DNA of 64,000 nt from Thinopyrum elongatum (lineage: Eukaryota; Streptophyta; Magnoliopsida; Poales; Poaceae), in NCBI GenBank assembly GCA_011799875.1, contig CM022302.1:523542228-523606227 (forward strand), read 5' to 3'. Positions 36,174 through 47,865 of this stretch are shown piece after piece. The translations under genes were made by a program, and so were the position numbers. Under the pieces are notes generated by a model, which had not been told where the DNA came from, searched no databases, and saw only the letters and a program-made list of their open reading frames with translations. Numbering within the stretch: position 1 is the first letter of the stretch; the number at the start of each line of letters is the position of its first letter.

Positions 36174-37385
36174 ATCTACAACATAATTTGCAAATACTAC
36201 CAGGACTAAGTTCATGATAACTTAAAGTTCAATTAATCATATTACTTAAGAACTCCCACTTAGATAGACATCCCTCTAGTCATCTAAATGATCACGTGAT
36301 CCATATCAACTAAACCATGTCCGATCATCAAGTGAGATGGAGTAGTTTTCAATGGTGAACATCTCTATGTTGATCATATCTACTATATGATTCACGTTCG
36401 ACCTTTCGGTCTCAGTGTTCCGAGGCCATATCTGCATATGCTAGGCTCGTCAAGTTTAACCCGAGTATTCCGCATGTGCAAAACTGTCTTGCACTCGTTG
36501 TATTTGAACGTAGAGCCTATCACACCCGATCATCACGTGGTGTCTCAGCACGAAGAACTTTCGCAACGGTGCATACTCAGGGAGAACACTTATACCTTGA
36601 AATTTAGTGAGGGATCATCTTATAATGCTACCGCCGTACTAAGCAAAATAAGATGCATAAAAGATAAACATCACATGCAATCAAAATATGTGACATGATA
36701 TGGTCATCATCATCTTGTGCCTTTGATCTCCATCTCCAAAGCACCGTCATGATCTCCATCGTCACCGGCTTGACACCTTGATCTCCATTATAGCGTCGTT
36801 GTCGTCTCGCCAACTATTGCTTCTACGACTATCGCTACCGCATAGTGATAAAGTAAAGCAATTACATGGCGATTGCATTTCATACAATAAAGTGACAACC
36901 ATAAGGCTCCTGCCAGTTGCCGATAACTTTTACAAAACATGATCATCTCATACAATAACATATATCACATCATGTCTTGACCATATCACATCACAGCATG
37001 CCCTGCAAAGACAAGTTAGACATCCTCTACTTTGTTGTTGCAAGTTTTACGTGGCTGCTACGGGCTTCTAGCAAGAACCGTTCTTACCTACGCATCAAAA
37101 CCACAATGATTTTTCGTCAAGTGTGCTGTTTTAACCTTCAACAAGGACCGGCCGTAGTCAAACTCGATTTAACTAAAGTTGGAGAAACAGACACCCGCCA
37201 GCCACCTTTGTGTAAAGCACGTCGGTAGAACCAGTCTCATGAACGTGGCCATGTAATGTCGGTCCGGGCCGCTTCATCCAACAATACCACCGAATCAAAG
37301 TAAGAAGTTGGTGGTAAGCAGTATGACTACTATCGCCCACAACTCTTTGTGTTCTACTCGTGCATATCATCTACTCATAGACCTG
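36174..37385 (-). other. J leader (untranslated)
   Basis: Noncoding 5' leader; matches H's leader (2936-3552 and 62472-63116), which shows that the two Copia elements are related subfamilies. No gene supported. Confidence 0.8.
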
Positions 37386-37398
37386 GCTCTCATACCAC
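37386..37398 (-). other. J primer-binding site (initiator tRNA-Met type)
   Basis: On minus TGGTATGAGAGCC, one base from the LTR end at 37400. It differs by one base from the common Copia TGGTATCAGAGC. Confidence 0.8.
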
Positions 37399-37399
37399 T

Positions 37400-39139
37400 G
37401 TTAGGGAACGTGCAATTTCAAAAAAATTCCTACGCTCACGCAAGATCTATCTAGGAGATGCATAGCAACGAGAGTGGAGAGTATGTCCACGTACCCTCGT
37501 AGACCAAAAGCGAAAGCGTTAGCTTAACGCGGTTGATGCAGTCGAACGTCTTCGTGATCCAACCGATCAAGCACCGAACGTACGGCACCTCCGAGTTCAG
37601 CACACGTTCAGCTCGATGACGTCCCTCGAGCTCCTGATCCAGTTGAGGACGAGGGAGAGTTCCGTCAGCACGACGGCGTGGCGATGGTGATGATGAAGTT
37701 ACCGGCGCAGGGCTTCACCTAAGCACTACGACGATATGACCGAGGTGTGTAACTGTGGAGGGGGGCACCGCACACTGCTAAGACAAATCTTGGTGTCTTT
37801 GGGGTGCCCCCCTCCCCATATATAAAGGAGGGAGGGAGAGAGGCCGGCCCTCCTAGGGGCGCGCCAAGTGTATGGAGTCCTACTAGGACTTCCAAGTCCT
37901 AGTAGGAATCCCTTTCCTTTTCGGAGTAGGAGAGAAGGAAAGAGGGAAAGAGAGAGGGAGTAGGAAAGGGCAAGGGGGGCGCCGCCCCCTTCCCCTAGTC
38001 CAATTCGGACTCATGGGGGGGCGCGCACCACCTCCCCTTTGGCCTGCCTCCTCTTTTCCCGTATGGCCCAATAAGGCCCATTACTTCTCCCGGTGAATTC
38101 CCGTAACTCCCCGGTACTCCGAAAAATACCCGAATCACTCGGAACCTTTCCGATGTCCGAATATAGCCTTCCAATATATGAATTTTTACCTCTCGACCAT
38201 TTCGAGACTCCTCGTCATGTCCGTGATCTCATCCGGGACTCCGAACAAACTTCGGTCATCAAATCACATAACTCATAATACAAATCGTCATCGAATGTTA
38301 AGTGTGCGGACCCTACGGGTTCGAGAACTATGTAGACATGACCGAGACACATCTGCGGTCAATAACCAATAGAGGAACCTGGATGCTCATATTGGCTCCT
38401 ACATATTCTACGAAGATCTTTATCGGTCAAACCGCATAACAACATACGTTATTCCCTTTGTCATCGGTATGTTACTTGCCCGAGATTCGATCATCGGTAT
38501 CATCATACCTAGTTCAATCTAGTTACCGGCAAGTCTCTTTACTCGTTCCATAATGCATCATCCCGCAACTAACTCATTAGTCACATTGCTTGCAAGGCTT
38601 CATATGATGTGCATTACCGAGAGGGCCCAGAGATACCTCTCCGATACTCGGAGTGACAAATCCTAATCTCGATTTATGCCAACCCAACAAACACCTTCGA
38701 AGACACCTGTAGAGCATCTTTATAATCACCCAGTTACGTTGTGATGTTTGATAGCACACAAAGTGTTCCTCCGGTATTCAGGAGTTGCATAATCTCATAG
38801 TCAGAGGAATATGTATAAGTCATGAAGAAAGCAATAGCAATAAAACTAAATGATCAATATGCTAAGCTAATGGATGGGTCTTGTCCATCACATCATTCTT
38901 TAATGATGTGATCCTGTTCATCAAATGAAAACACATGTCTATGGTCAGGAAACATAACCATCTTTGATAAACAAGCTAGTCAAGTAGAGGCATACTAGGG
39001 ACACTCTGTTTGTCTATGTATTCACACATGTACTAAGTTTCCGGTTAATACAATTCTAGCATGAATAATAAACATTTATCATGATATAAGGAAATATAAA
39101 TAACAACTTTATTATTGCCTCTAGGGCATATTTCCTTGA
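37400..39139 (-). repeat. J 5' LTR
   Basis: About 1740 bp. On + it begins TGTTAGGGAACGTGC. At the far end the minus-strand start reads TCAAGGAAATATG, so the canonical TG appears mutated to TC (the 3' LTR has TGAAAG). Confidence 0.88.
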
Positions 39140-39932
39140 AATATCCCATTGTCACCACAGATAAGCACATGCAAGACATACATCAAGTGTTCTCAAATCC
39201 TTAAAGACTCAATCCGATAAGATAACTTCAAAGGGAAAACTCAATCCATTACAAGAAGGTAGAGGGGGAGAAACATCATAAGATCCAACTATAATAGCAA
39301 AGCTCGCGGTACATCAAGATCGTGCCAAATCAAGAACACGAGAGAGAGAGATCAAACACATAGCTACTGGTACATACCCTCAGCCCCGAGGGTGAACTAC
39401 TCCCTCCTCATCATGGAGACCGCCGGGATGATGAAGATGGCCACCGGTGATGATTTCCCCCGCCGACAGGGTGCCGGAACAGGGACCCGATTGGTTTTTG
39501 GTGGCTACAGAGGCTTGCGGCGGCGGAACTCCCGATCTAGGTTTTGTTCTGGGGGTTTCTAAATTTATAGGAATTTTTGGCGTCGAGAACAAGTCAGGGG
39601 GGCCCACGAGGCGATGACAAGGACAGAGGGCGCGCCCTAGGGGGGGTGCCCTCCACCCTTGTGGTGGCCTCGGGAATCTTCTGGCCCAACTCTTTTGCTT
39701 CGAGGGCTTCTTCTGGTCCATAAAAAATCACCGTTAATTTTCAGGTCATTTGGACTCCGTTTGATATTCCTTTTCTGTAAAACTCAAAAACAAGGAAAAA
39801 ACAGAAACTGGCACTGGGCTCTAGGTTAATAGGTTAGTCCCAAAAATCATATAAATGCATATAAAACATCCAAGATAGATAATATAATAGCATGGAACAA
39901 TAAAAAATTATAGATACGTTGGAGACGTATCA
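39140..39932 (-). mobile_element. Element F: truncated LTR fragment (Sabrina-type)
   Basis: In reverse it begins TGATACGTCTCCAACG and matches B's LTR over the promoter and CT-run region (caccctcggggctgagggt, ctctctctctcgtg), but its first 200 bp resemble the D/E/G LTRs. It ends at 39140 inside the LTR, where J starts. TATA-like ctataaattta lies at about 39560-39570 on minus. It is the remnant of an element inserted in E's internal region; E resumes at 39933. Confidence 0.8.
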
Positions 39933-40716
39933 GTATGGTGGCTGTTTTGAGGAAGGTATATGGTGGGTGTATGGTACCGGCAAAAGTTGCGAGGTACAAG
40001 AGAGGCTAGCAATGGTGGAAGGGTGAGAGTGCGTATAATCTATGGACTCAACATTAGTCATAAAGAACTCACATACTTATTGCAAAAATCTATTAGTCAT
40101 CGAAACAAAGTACTACGCGCATGCTCCTAGGGGGATAGATTAGAAGGAAAAGACCATCGCTCGTCCCCGACCGCCACTCATAAGGAAGACAATCAATAAA
40201 TACCTCATGCTCCAACTTCGTTACATAACGGTTCACCATACATGCATGCTACGGGAATCAAAAACTTTAACACAAGTATTTCTACAATCCACAATTACTC
40301 ACTAGCATGACTCTAATATCACCATCTTTATATCTCAAAACAATCATAAGGAATCAAACTTCTCATAGTATTCAATGCACTTTATATGAAAGTTTTTATT
40401 ATATCCCTCTTGGATGCCTATCATATTAGGACTAAATTTATAACCAAAGCAAATTACCATGCTGTTTAGAAAGACTCTCAAAATAATATAAGTGAAGCAT
40501 GAGAGTTCAATAATTTCTACAAAATAAAGCCACTGCCGTGCTCTAAAAAGATATAAGTGAAGCACTAGAGCAAAATTGCCTAGCTCAAAAGATATAAGTG
40601 AAGCACAAGGAGTATTCTAATAAATCACGATTCATGCGTGTCCCTCTCAAAAGGTGTGTACAGCAAGGATGATTTTGGCAAACTAAAAAACAAAGACTCA
40701 AATTATACAAGACGCT
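39933..40716 (-). other. E 3' noncoding region, distal piece
   Basis: Matches D 23994-24777. No gene. It contains the stem-loop array and ends with ACGCT (40712-40716), the left TSD of G. Confidence 0.85.
40473..40614 (-). repeat. Stem-loop array (E)
   Basis: ACTCTCA (40474-40480) pairs perfectly with TGAGAGT (40500-40506), and TGCTCTA (40539-40545) with TAGAGCA (40566-40572). A third weaker stem, GCTC/GAGT, follows. All loops carry the complement of TGCTTCACTTATAT. Confidence 0.75.
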
Positions 40717-42222
40717 TGATACGTCTCCAACGTATCTATAATTTTTGATTGTTCCATGCTATTATTATATCTATTTTGGATGTTTTATATGCATTAATAT
40801 GCTATTTTATATTATTTTTGGGACTAACCTATTAACCTAGAGCCCAGTGCCAGTTTCTGTTTTTTCCTTGTTTTTGAGTTTCGCAGAAAAGGAATACCAA
40901 ACAGAGTCCAAACGGAATAAAACTTTCGCGATGATTTTTCTTGTACCAGAAGGAAACCAGGAGACTTGAAGATGCAGTCGGAGGAGCCACAAGGCGGCCA
41001 CAAGGACGGAGGGTGCGCCCAGGGGGGTAGGGTGTGCCCCCACCCTTGTAGGCCCCTCGTGCTCCTCCTGACCTAATTCTTTCGCCTATATATTCCCAAA
41101 TATCGCCAAACCAACAGAGGCATCCACGAAAACACTTTTCCACCGCCGTAACCTTCTGTACCCATGAGATCCCATCTAGGGACCTTTTCCGGCACCCTGC
41201 CAGAGGGGGATTCGATCACTGAGGGCTTCTACATCAACACCATTGCCCTTCCAATGAAGCATAAGTAGTTTACCACAGACCTACGGGTCCATAGCTAGTA
41301 GCTAGATGGCTTCTTCTCTCTCTTTGATTCTCAATACCATGTTCTCCTCGATGTTCTTGGAGATCTATTCGATGTAATACTTTTTTGCGGTGTGTTTGCC
41401 GAGATCCGATGAATTGTGGATTTATGATCAGCTTATCTATAAATATTATTTGAATCTTCTCTGAATTCTTACATGCATGATTTGATATCTTTGTAATTCT
41501 CTTCGAACTATCTGTTTGGTTTGGCCAACTAGATTGGTTTTTCTTGCAATAGGAGAACTGCTTAGCTTTGGGTTCAATCTTGCGGTGTCCTTTCCCAGTG
41601 ATAGTAGGGGCAGCAAGGCACGTATTGTATTGTTGCCATCGAGGATAGAAATATGGGGTTTTCATCATATTGCTTGAGTTAATTCCTCTACATCATGTCA
41701 TCTTAATTAATGCATTACTCCGTTCTTTATGAACTTAATACACAAGATGCATGCTGGATAGCGGTCGATGTGTGGAGTAATAGTAGTAGATGCAAAATCT
41801 CTTCGGTCTACTTGACACGGACATGATGCCTATATTCATGATCATTGCCTTAGATATCGTCATAACTTTGCGCTTTTCTATCAATTGCTCGGCAGTAATT
41901 TGTTCACCCACCGTATTATTTTATATCTTGAGAGAAGCCTCTAGTGAAACCTATGGCCCCCGAGTCTATTTTCCATCATATAATCATCTACTTTTCATCA
42001 TACAAGTTTCCGATCTACTATTTTGCAATCTTTTACTTTCCGATCTATAAAACAAAAATACCAAAAATATTTACTTTATCGTTTGTCTATCTCTATCAGA
42101 TCTCACTTTTGCAAATAACCGTGAAGGGATTGACAACCCCTTTATCGCGTTGCGTGCAAGTTGTTTGATTGTTTGTTCAGGTATTTGGAGATTTGTGCGT
42201 TGTCTCCTACTGGATTGATACC
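40717..42222 (+). repeat. G 5' LTR, missing its 3' end
   Basis: Starts TGATACGTCTCC and follows the 3' LTR until GATTGATACC (42222). The last ~95 bp of the LTR, primer site, leader and N-terminal half of gag are gone. ATACC at 42218-42222 occurs in both parents of the junction. Confidence 0.9.
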
Positions 42223-43659
42223 GAAAGATCTTCCACTAGTAAAAAAGTGCATGCAATTGAAGAGATTAATGTTTTGAGTGGAAAGATGGATGAACTTATG
42301 AAATTATTTGCTAGCAAGAGTGCTTCTTTGGATCCTAATGATATGCCTTTGTCCACTTTGATTGAAAATAATAATGAATCTATGGATGTGAATTTTGTTG
42401 GTAGGAACAATTTTGGTATTAACGCGTATAGAGGCAATTTTAATCCTAGACCATTTCCTAGTAATTCCTCTAATTATGGTAATTCTTACAACAATTCTTA
42501 TGGAAATTATAATAAGATGCCCTCTGATTTTGAGAATAGTGTTAAAGAATTTATGAGTTCGCAAAAGAATTTCAATGCTTTGTTTGAAGAAAAATTGCTT
42601 AAGATTGATGATTTGGCTAGGAACGTGGATAGAATTTCTCTTGATGTTGACTCTTTGAAACTTAGATCTATTCCACCCAAGCATGATATCAATGAGTCTC
42701 TCAAAGCTATGAGAATTTCCATTGATGAGTGCAAAGAAAGAACCGCTAAGATGCGTGCTAAAAAAGATTGGTTTGTAAAAACATGTTCTTCTAGTTTTCG
42801 TGAAAATAATGATGAAGATCTTAAAGTGATTGATGTGACTCCTATTGAATCTTTGTTTTCCAATATAAATCTTGATAAAGATGGGACTGGAGATGAGTCA
42901 ACTTTAGTTAAAAGGCGTCCCAATGATTCAGAGTTTTTAGATCTTGATGCAAAAATTGATAAAAGTGGGATTGGAGAGGTCAAAACTTTAAGTAGTAATG
43001 AACCCACTCTTTTGGATTTCAAGGAATTTAATTATGATAATTGTTCTTTAATAGGTTGTATTTCCTTGTTGCAATCCATGTTGAATTCTCCTCATGCTTA
43101 CAATCAAAACAAAGCTTTTACTAAACATATCATTGATGCTATGATGCAATCTTTAGAAATAAAGCTTGAATTGGAAGTTTCTATCCCTAGAAAACTGTAT
43201 GATGAGTGGTAACCTACTATTAAGATTAAGATTAAAGATTATGAGTGCTATGCTTTGTGTGATTTGGGTGCTAGTGTTTCCATGATTCCAAAAACTTTAT
43301 GTGACGTGTTAGGTTTTCGTGAATTTGATGATTGTTCTTTAAATTTGCATCTCGCGGATTCCACTATTAAGAAACCTATGGGAAGGATTAATGATGTTCT
43401 TATTGTTGCAAATAGGAATTATGTGCCCGTATATTTCATTGTTCTTGATATAGATTGCAATCCGACATGTCCTATTATTCTTGGTAGACCTTTCCTTAGA
43501 ATGATTGGTGTAATTATTGATATGAAAGAAGGAAACATTAGATTTCAATTTCCGTTAAGGAAGGGCATGGAGCACTTTCCTAGAAAAAAAATTAAATTGT
43601 CATATGAATCTATTATGAGAGCTACTTATGGATTGCATACCAAAGATGACAATACCTAG
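42169..43659 (+). pseudogene. G gag C-terminus and protease, LTR-fused and with a nonsense codon
   Basis: An ATG inside the LTR (42169) is in frame with gag: 18 LTR-derived codons (MFVQVFGDLCVVSYWIDT) run straight into the gag sequence ERSSTSKKVHAIEEINVL. The frame ends with TAA at 43210-43212, where D has GAA. Reading on in the same frame gives the protease with CDLGASVSMIPKTL and IILGRPFL, stopping at 43659. The Gag core domain (N-terminal half) is missing. No reverse transcriptase or integrase follows. Confidence 0.88.
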
Positions 43660-44319
43660 ATCTATTCGTGTTTTTATGCCTAGCTAAGGGCGTTAAACAA
43701 TAGCGCTTGTTGGGAGGCAACCCAATTTTATTTTGGTCTTTGATTTTTTTGGTTCTGTTTTTCAATAAATAATTCATCTAGCCTCTGGTTAGATGTGGTT
43801 TTGTGTTTTAATTAGTGTTTGTGCCAAGTAAGACCTTTGGGATGGCTTACGGTGATAGTTGATTTGATCATGCTGAAAAATAGAAATTTTTGCGTCCAGT
43901 CTCAGAATTTTAATAATTCACTGGAGCTTTGAAAAACCCTGAATTTTTTATACGAGATATATATATACAAATTACCTCTGTTGTCCTAATTTTCAGAATT
44001 TTTGGAGTTAAATAAGTATTACAACAATTCGGATCTTCGTAGACTGTTTTGTTTTTGACAGATTCTGTTTTCTTTGTGTTGTTTGCTTATTTTGATGAAT
44101 CTATGGGTAGTATCGGGGGTTATGAACCATGGAAAAGTTGGAATACAGTAAATATTACACCAATGTAAATAAAGAATGAGTTCACAACAGTACCATAGTG
44201 GTGATTTATTTTCTTATACTAACGGAGCTTATGAGATTTTCTGTTGAGTTTTGTGTTGTGAAGTTTTCAAGTTTTTGGGTAAGGATTTGATGGACTATGG
44301 AATAAGGAGTGGCAAGAGC

Positions 44320-44408
44320 CTAAGCTTGGGGATGCCCAAGGCACCCCAAGGTAATATTCAAGGACAACCAAGAGCCTAAGCTTGGGGATGCCCCGGAAGG
44401 CATCCCCT
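44320..44408 (+). repeat. Paired hairpins with polypurine-tract-like core (G)
   Basis: AAGCTTGGGGATGCCC at about 44323 is followed by the diverged arm ggcacccc. The second hairpin, GGGGATGCC...GGCATCCCC at about 44384-44406, is perfect. Confidence 0.8.
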
Positions 44409-44582
44409 CTTTCGTCTTCGTCTATCGGTAACTTTACTTGAGGCTATATTTTTATTCACCACATAATATGTGTTTTGCTTGGAGCGTCTTTTATAATTTG
44501 AGTCTTTACTTTTTAGTTTTCCACAATCATACTTGCTGTACACACCTTTTGAGAGGGACACACATGAATCGTGATTTATTAG

Positions 44583-44728
44583 AATACTCTTTGTGCTTCA
44601 CTTATATCTTTTGAGCTAGGCAATTTTGCTCTAGTGCTTCACTTATATCTTTTTAGAGCACGGCGGTGGCTTTATTTTATAAAAATTGTTGAACTATCAT
44701 GCTTCACTTATATTATTTTGAGAGTCTT
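44583..44728 (+). repeat. Stem-loop array (G)
   Basis: Three units with TGCTTCACTTATAT. The central stem TGCTCTA (44627-44633) / TAGAGCA (44654-44660) is perfect. The third has one mismatch relative to E (ACTATCA against TGAGAGT). Confidence 0.75.
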
Positions 44729-45470
44729 TAAATAGCATGGTAATTTTCTTTGGTTATAAATTTAGTCCTAATATGATAGGCATCCAAGAGGGATATAATA
44801 AAAACTTTCATATAAAGTGCATTGAATACTATGAGAAGTTTGATTCCTTATGATTGTTTTGAGATATAAAGATGGTGATATTAGAGTCATGCTAATGAGT
44901 AATTGTGGATTTGAGAAATACTTGTGTTAATGTTTGTGATTCCCGTAGCATGCACGTATGGTGAACCGTTATGTGATGAAGTCGGAGCATGATTTATTTA
45001 TTGATTGTCTTCCTTATGAGTGGCGGTCAGGGACAAGCGATGGTCTTTTCCTACCAATCTATCCCCCTAGGAGCATGCGCGTAGTACTTTGTTTCGATAA
45101 CTAATAGATTTCTGCAATAAGTTTGTGAGTTCTTTATGACTAATGTTGAGTCCATGGATTATACGCACTCTCACCCTTCCACCATTGCTAGCCTCTCTAG
45201 TGCCGCGCAATTTTCGCCGGTACCATACACCCATGATATACCTTCCTCAAAACAGCCACCATACCTACCTATTATGGCATTTTCATAGCCATTCCGAGAT
45301 ATATTGCCATGCAACTTTCCACCGTTCCTTTTATTATGACACGCACCATCACCGGTACGCGTCGGTTATATACAAACGGTTTTTAACCCCTTTCCGCGAC
45401 GGCGTTCGGAACCGTTGCCAAGTGAGTGACTGTGATAGGGGGGTCCTTCCCACATGACCCAGAAACCATC

Positions 45471-45965
45471 GGGGGTATGCCCTCTTGGCACACACGCTCG
45501 GCAAAATGAGGTCGTGTGCGACCGGCGAGCGCTCAAATACGGTTATACGTACAGTAGTGCTAAAAAAATACAATTATACAGGCAAAATCGTTTCCAATCG
45601 TAAGTACATCCCACAAAGTCAGTCCCCGCTAAACGTTTCCGTTCGTATATACATTCCACACAGTCAATCCAAGGAATACGTTTCCGTTAGTATGTACATC
45701 GCACGCGTTCTTCTATGACAAAACGTTTGCGATGTGCACAACATCACAAACAGTCCATAATTTAGAAGCGTGTGTGATAAGGTGACTATCGCAAATATTT
45801 AATAAGAAAGAACTGTGTGCGATGCCGTTGTTAATCGCACACGTTTTTTCTTGGCTGATCATGTGTGCAGTGGAGATTGATCGCACACGTAGTGGATCCT
45901 AGAAACGTGTCTGATCTCCACGTCTATCGCAGACGTTTCGCTTTCGCAAACCGTGTGCAGTGTAA
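45471..45965. repeat. Left subterminal repeats of the CACTA-like element
   Basis: Repeated short words such as gtgtgcgat, atcgcacacg and acgtttcc in both orientations (for example at 45819, 45835, 45881). These are the usual binding-site-like subterminal repeats of CACTA elements. Confidence 0.7.
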
Positions 45966-46150
45966 TCCCTAATTAGTCCCTAATTTAAAAATCACATGTT
46001 TTGAATTTGAAAGTAGGCAATCACTTATTTCATATCCAACCATGTTTATTACAAATATAGGTTCAAGCACGAATGCATAATTCGATGCACAGGTACATGT
46101 ACTGAAGAACCACAGAAGCAGCAAGTAAAGAATGATGAACCACAGTTGTA

Positions 46151-46820
46151 CTAAAGACTGTAAAGAGAGAGGTGAAAGACATTCTGGTTGCTGGAGAAGG
46201 TGAAGCGGAATGCCCATATTGTGCCCTCCTCCATGCGTAATGCGCGCACGACTCTAGGCCAACCCCTTGTGATGGCTGCCCGTCCATCCTTCACTGTCTT
46301 CATTACGACTTCTCGATGCTCGTTGTAGTCTGGATGAAATACTTTAACCTTCATTGCATGTCCACCAATCATGTACTTTGCGAGGTAATCTTGAGTGAAC
46401 TGCTTCGGGAACCACTGCGAACGAAAAAGATTCAAATATTGTTGTCTAACAACTCATTATGGGTCGTAAAAAGAGAAGGCTGCAGAGTTTGTAGTTACCA
46501 TCCTACAGCTCACTGTTGTGTTGGATAGAGCATAAACAAATAATTTGCTTGCCACCACTCGTATAGTTTTGCTAATAATCCTTATCAGTTTCCTCACTTG
46601 ATGCTTGTTCATGAATATCTCATTGCCCCATACGTAAAAAGGGTCGATGTGTGGATCCTTGCCAAGGGCATATGTACCTACAAGCAACAAGTCAATATTA
46701 GAAGCTAACAAGTGTCCAGTCCTGGATCTATATGCACTAGATTATGGAACGACGGGGGGAGTACAAGCTGAGGGATGAAGCTAACCTCGGCGGAAAACGG
46801 TGGCCACTCCCGTTGTTGTC
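46151..46820 (-). CDS. B3 DNA-binding-domain gene, three linked exons (inside the CACTA-like element)
   Basis: Three exons join in one frame on the minus strand: 46820-46786, 46677-46499 and 46414-46151. Splice signals are canonical: TGCAG before the first, GAG/GTTAGC after it, CTTGTAG/GTACAT before the second, ATG/GTAACT after it and TTCGCAG/TGGTTC before the third. Phases agree (1+33+1, 2+177, 0). The product includes KLFVYALSNTTVSCRM, then WFPKQFTQDYL and ITRGWPRVVRALRMEEGTIW followed by AFRFTF. This resembles the C-terminal half of a plant B3 domain (GW..F/V....L..GD/GT..F.F). It stops with TAG at 46151. The 5' end is unresolved: the upstream ORF (48525-47866) is the best candidate but its donor phase does not obviously match. 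A B3 protein would bind DNA in the nucleus. It could be a captured host gene or a standing gene of this CACTA family. Confidence 0.6.
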
Positions 46821-47865
46821 CTGCATAAGTAGTGGAAAGGCATGATAAGTACAACAACCTTAACATCAAACAAATATAGCAAAGGTAAACAACATCATCT
46901 CCAAATGATAGCTTGAATGTGTTGGTTTCAGCATGCTGTTAAAGCAGATATAAAATGGAAGGCAATGTTACCCACAGCAAGCTTAACAGCCATCAAATAT
47001 TGCAATTCAAACTGGTATTGTTGAAAATGAATAGAACGTACGTAATGCTAAAACATCACACTGGATAAATGTGTAAAACTGAAATAAAGGGCATATGTTA
47101 ACTACACCAGGCATAACTGGAACCAAATATAGCCGTTCAAACTGGTACTAATGCAGTCGAGCGGCACAGTTCCGACTTGCACATAATGAACAACACATTG
47201 TGAATGACTGAAATAAACAAGGCATAAATGATCGGTATAACAACCAAATATAGCCATTGAAAACTGGACAGAGTCTCACTGCAACCAACCTAACAAGCAA
47301 ATACAGATAAACAGGGCATATGCTTGAAAACTGGACAAATGCTCACTGCAACCAACCTAACAAGCAAATACAGAAAAACAAGGCATCTGCTTGAAAACTG
47401 GACAAATGCTAAAAAAAGCAACCTAACAACCAAATGCAGATAAACAAGGCATCTGCTTGATAACTGGACAAATGCTAAAAAAAGCAACCTAACAACCAAA
47501 TGCAGATAAACAAGGCATCTTCTTGATAACTGGATAAATGCTCACTGCAACCAAACTAAGAACCAAATACATATAAACAAGGCATCTGCTCGATAACTAG
47601 AAAAATGCTCACTGCAACCAACCTAACAACCAAATACAGATAAACAAGGCATCTACTCACTATAAACAACCAAATATAGCCATTCGTGAAACTGAAGTGG
47701 ACAATTCATACTTAAACATCACATAGCCCTATTGAACAATATATTTTTGCATAACTAAAATAATTAAACACGGCACAGTTAAAGCACCGCACGGCAAATG
47801 CTACTACAACAAAGGGTACGGGTTGGCAAGCTAGAAAAGGTAAGATTTGTTGATAGGATGTTGCC
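46821..47865 (-). other. Probable intron with minisatellite
   Basis: AT-rich stretch between the B3 exons and the upstream ORF. No reading frame beyond the repeat is supported. Confidence 0.5.
47250..47690. repeat. 66-67-bp tandem array (minisatellite)
   Basis: The word ggcat(c/a)t recurs at 47315, 47382, 47448, 47514, 47581 and 47648, a period of 66-67 bp. Units contain aactggacaaatgct and caacctaacaa. About six copies, drifting at the edges. Confidence 0.9.

Larger units (their letters stand above)
30630..39139 (-). mobile_element. Element J: Angela-like Copia retrotransposon, decayed
   Basis: Reverse-strand Copia of about 8.5 kb: 5' LTR 37400-39139, primer site 37386-37398, leader, broken gag and pol, polypurine tract, 3' LTR 30630-32359. 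The LTR starts (minus) T-AA-GAAATATGCCCTAG and ends ...ACGTTCCCTAACA, as I remember for Angela. The 3' LTR lacks its last 9-13 bases at 30630. The right flank is the inside of F's LTR. No TSD can be read because the left flank was deleted. Confidence 0.9.
43660..45349 (+). other. G 3' noncoding region, part 1
   Basis: Matches D in reverse. It carries the post-stop element (gcgcttgttgggaggcaacc at 43704-43723), hairpin pair and stem-loops. No gene. Interrupted at 45349/45350 by the CACTA-like element. Confidence 0.85.

Noticed and set aside
39140..39144. AATAT as the TSD of Copia J
   Set aside because: The left flank of J was deleted, so no partner copy can be read.
47290..47499. Leu/Val-rich repeated frame on minus
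   Set aside because: Produced by the 66-bp minisatellite; the repeat length is a multiple of three.
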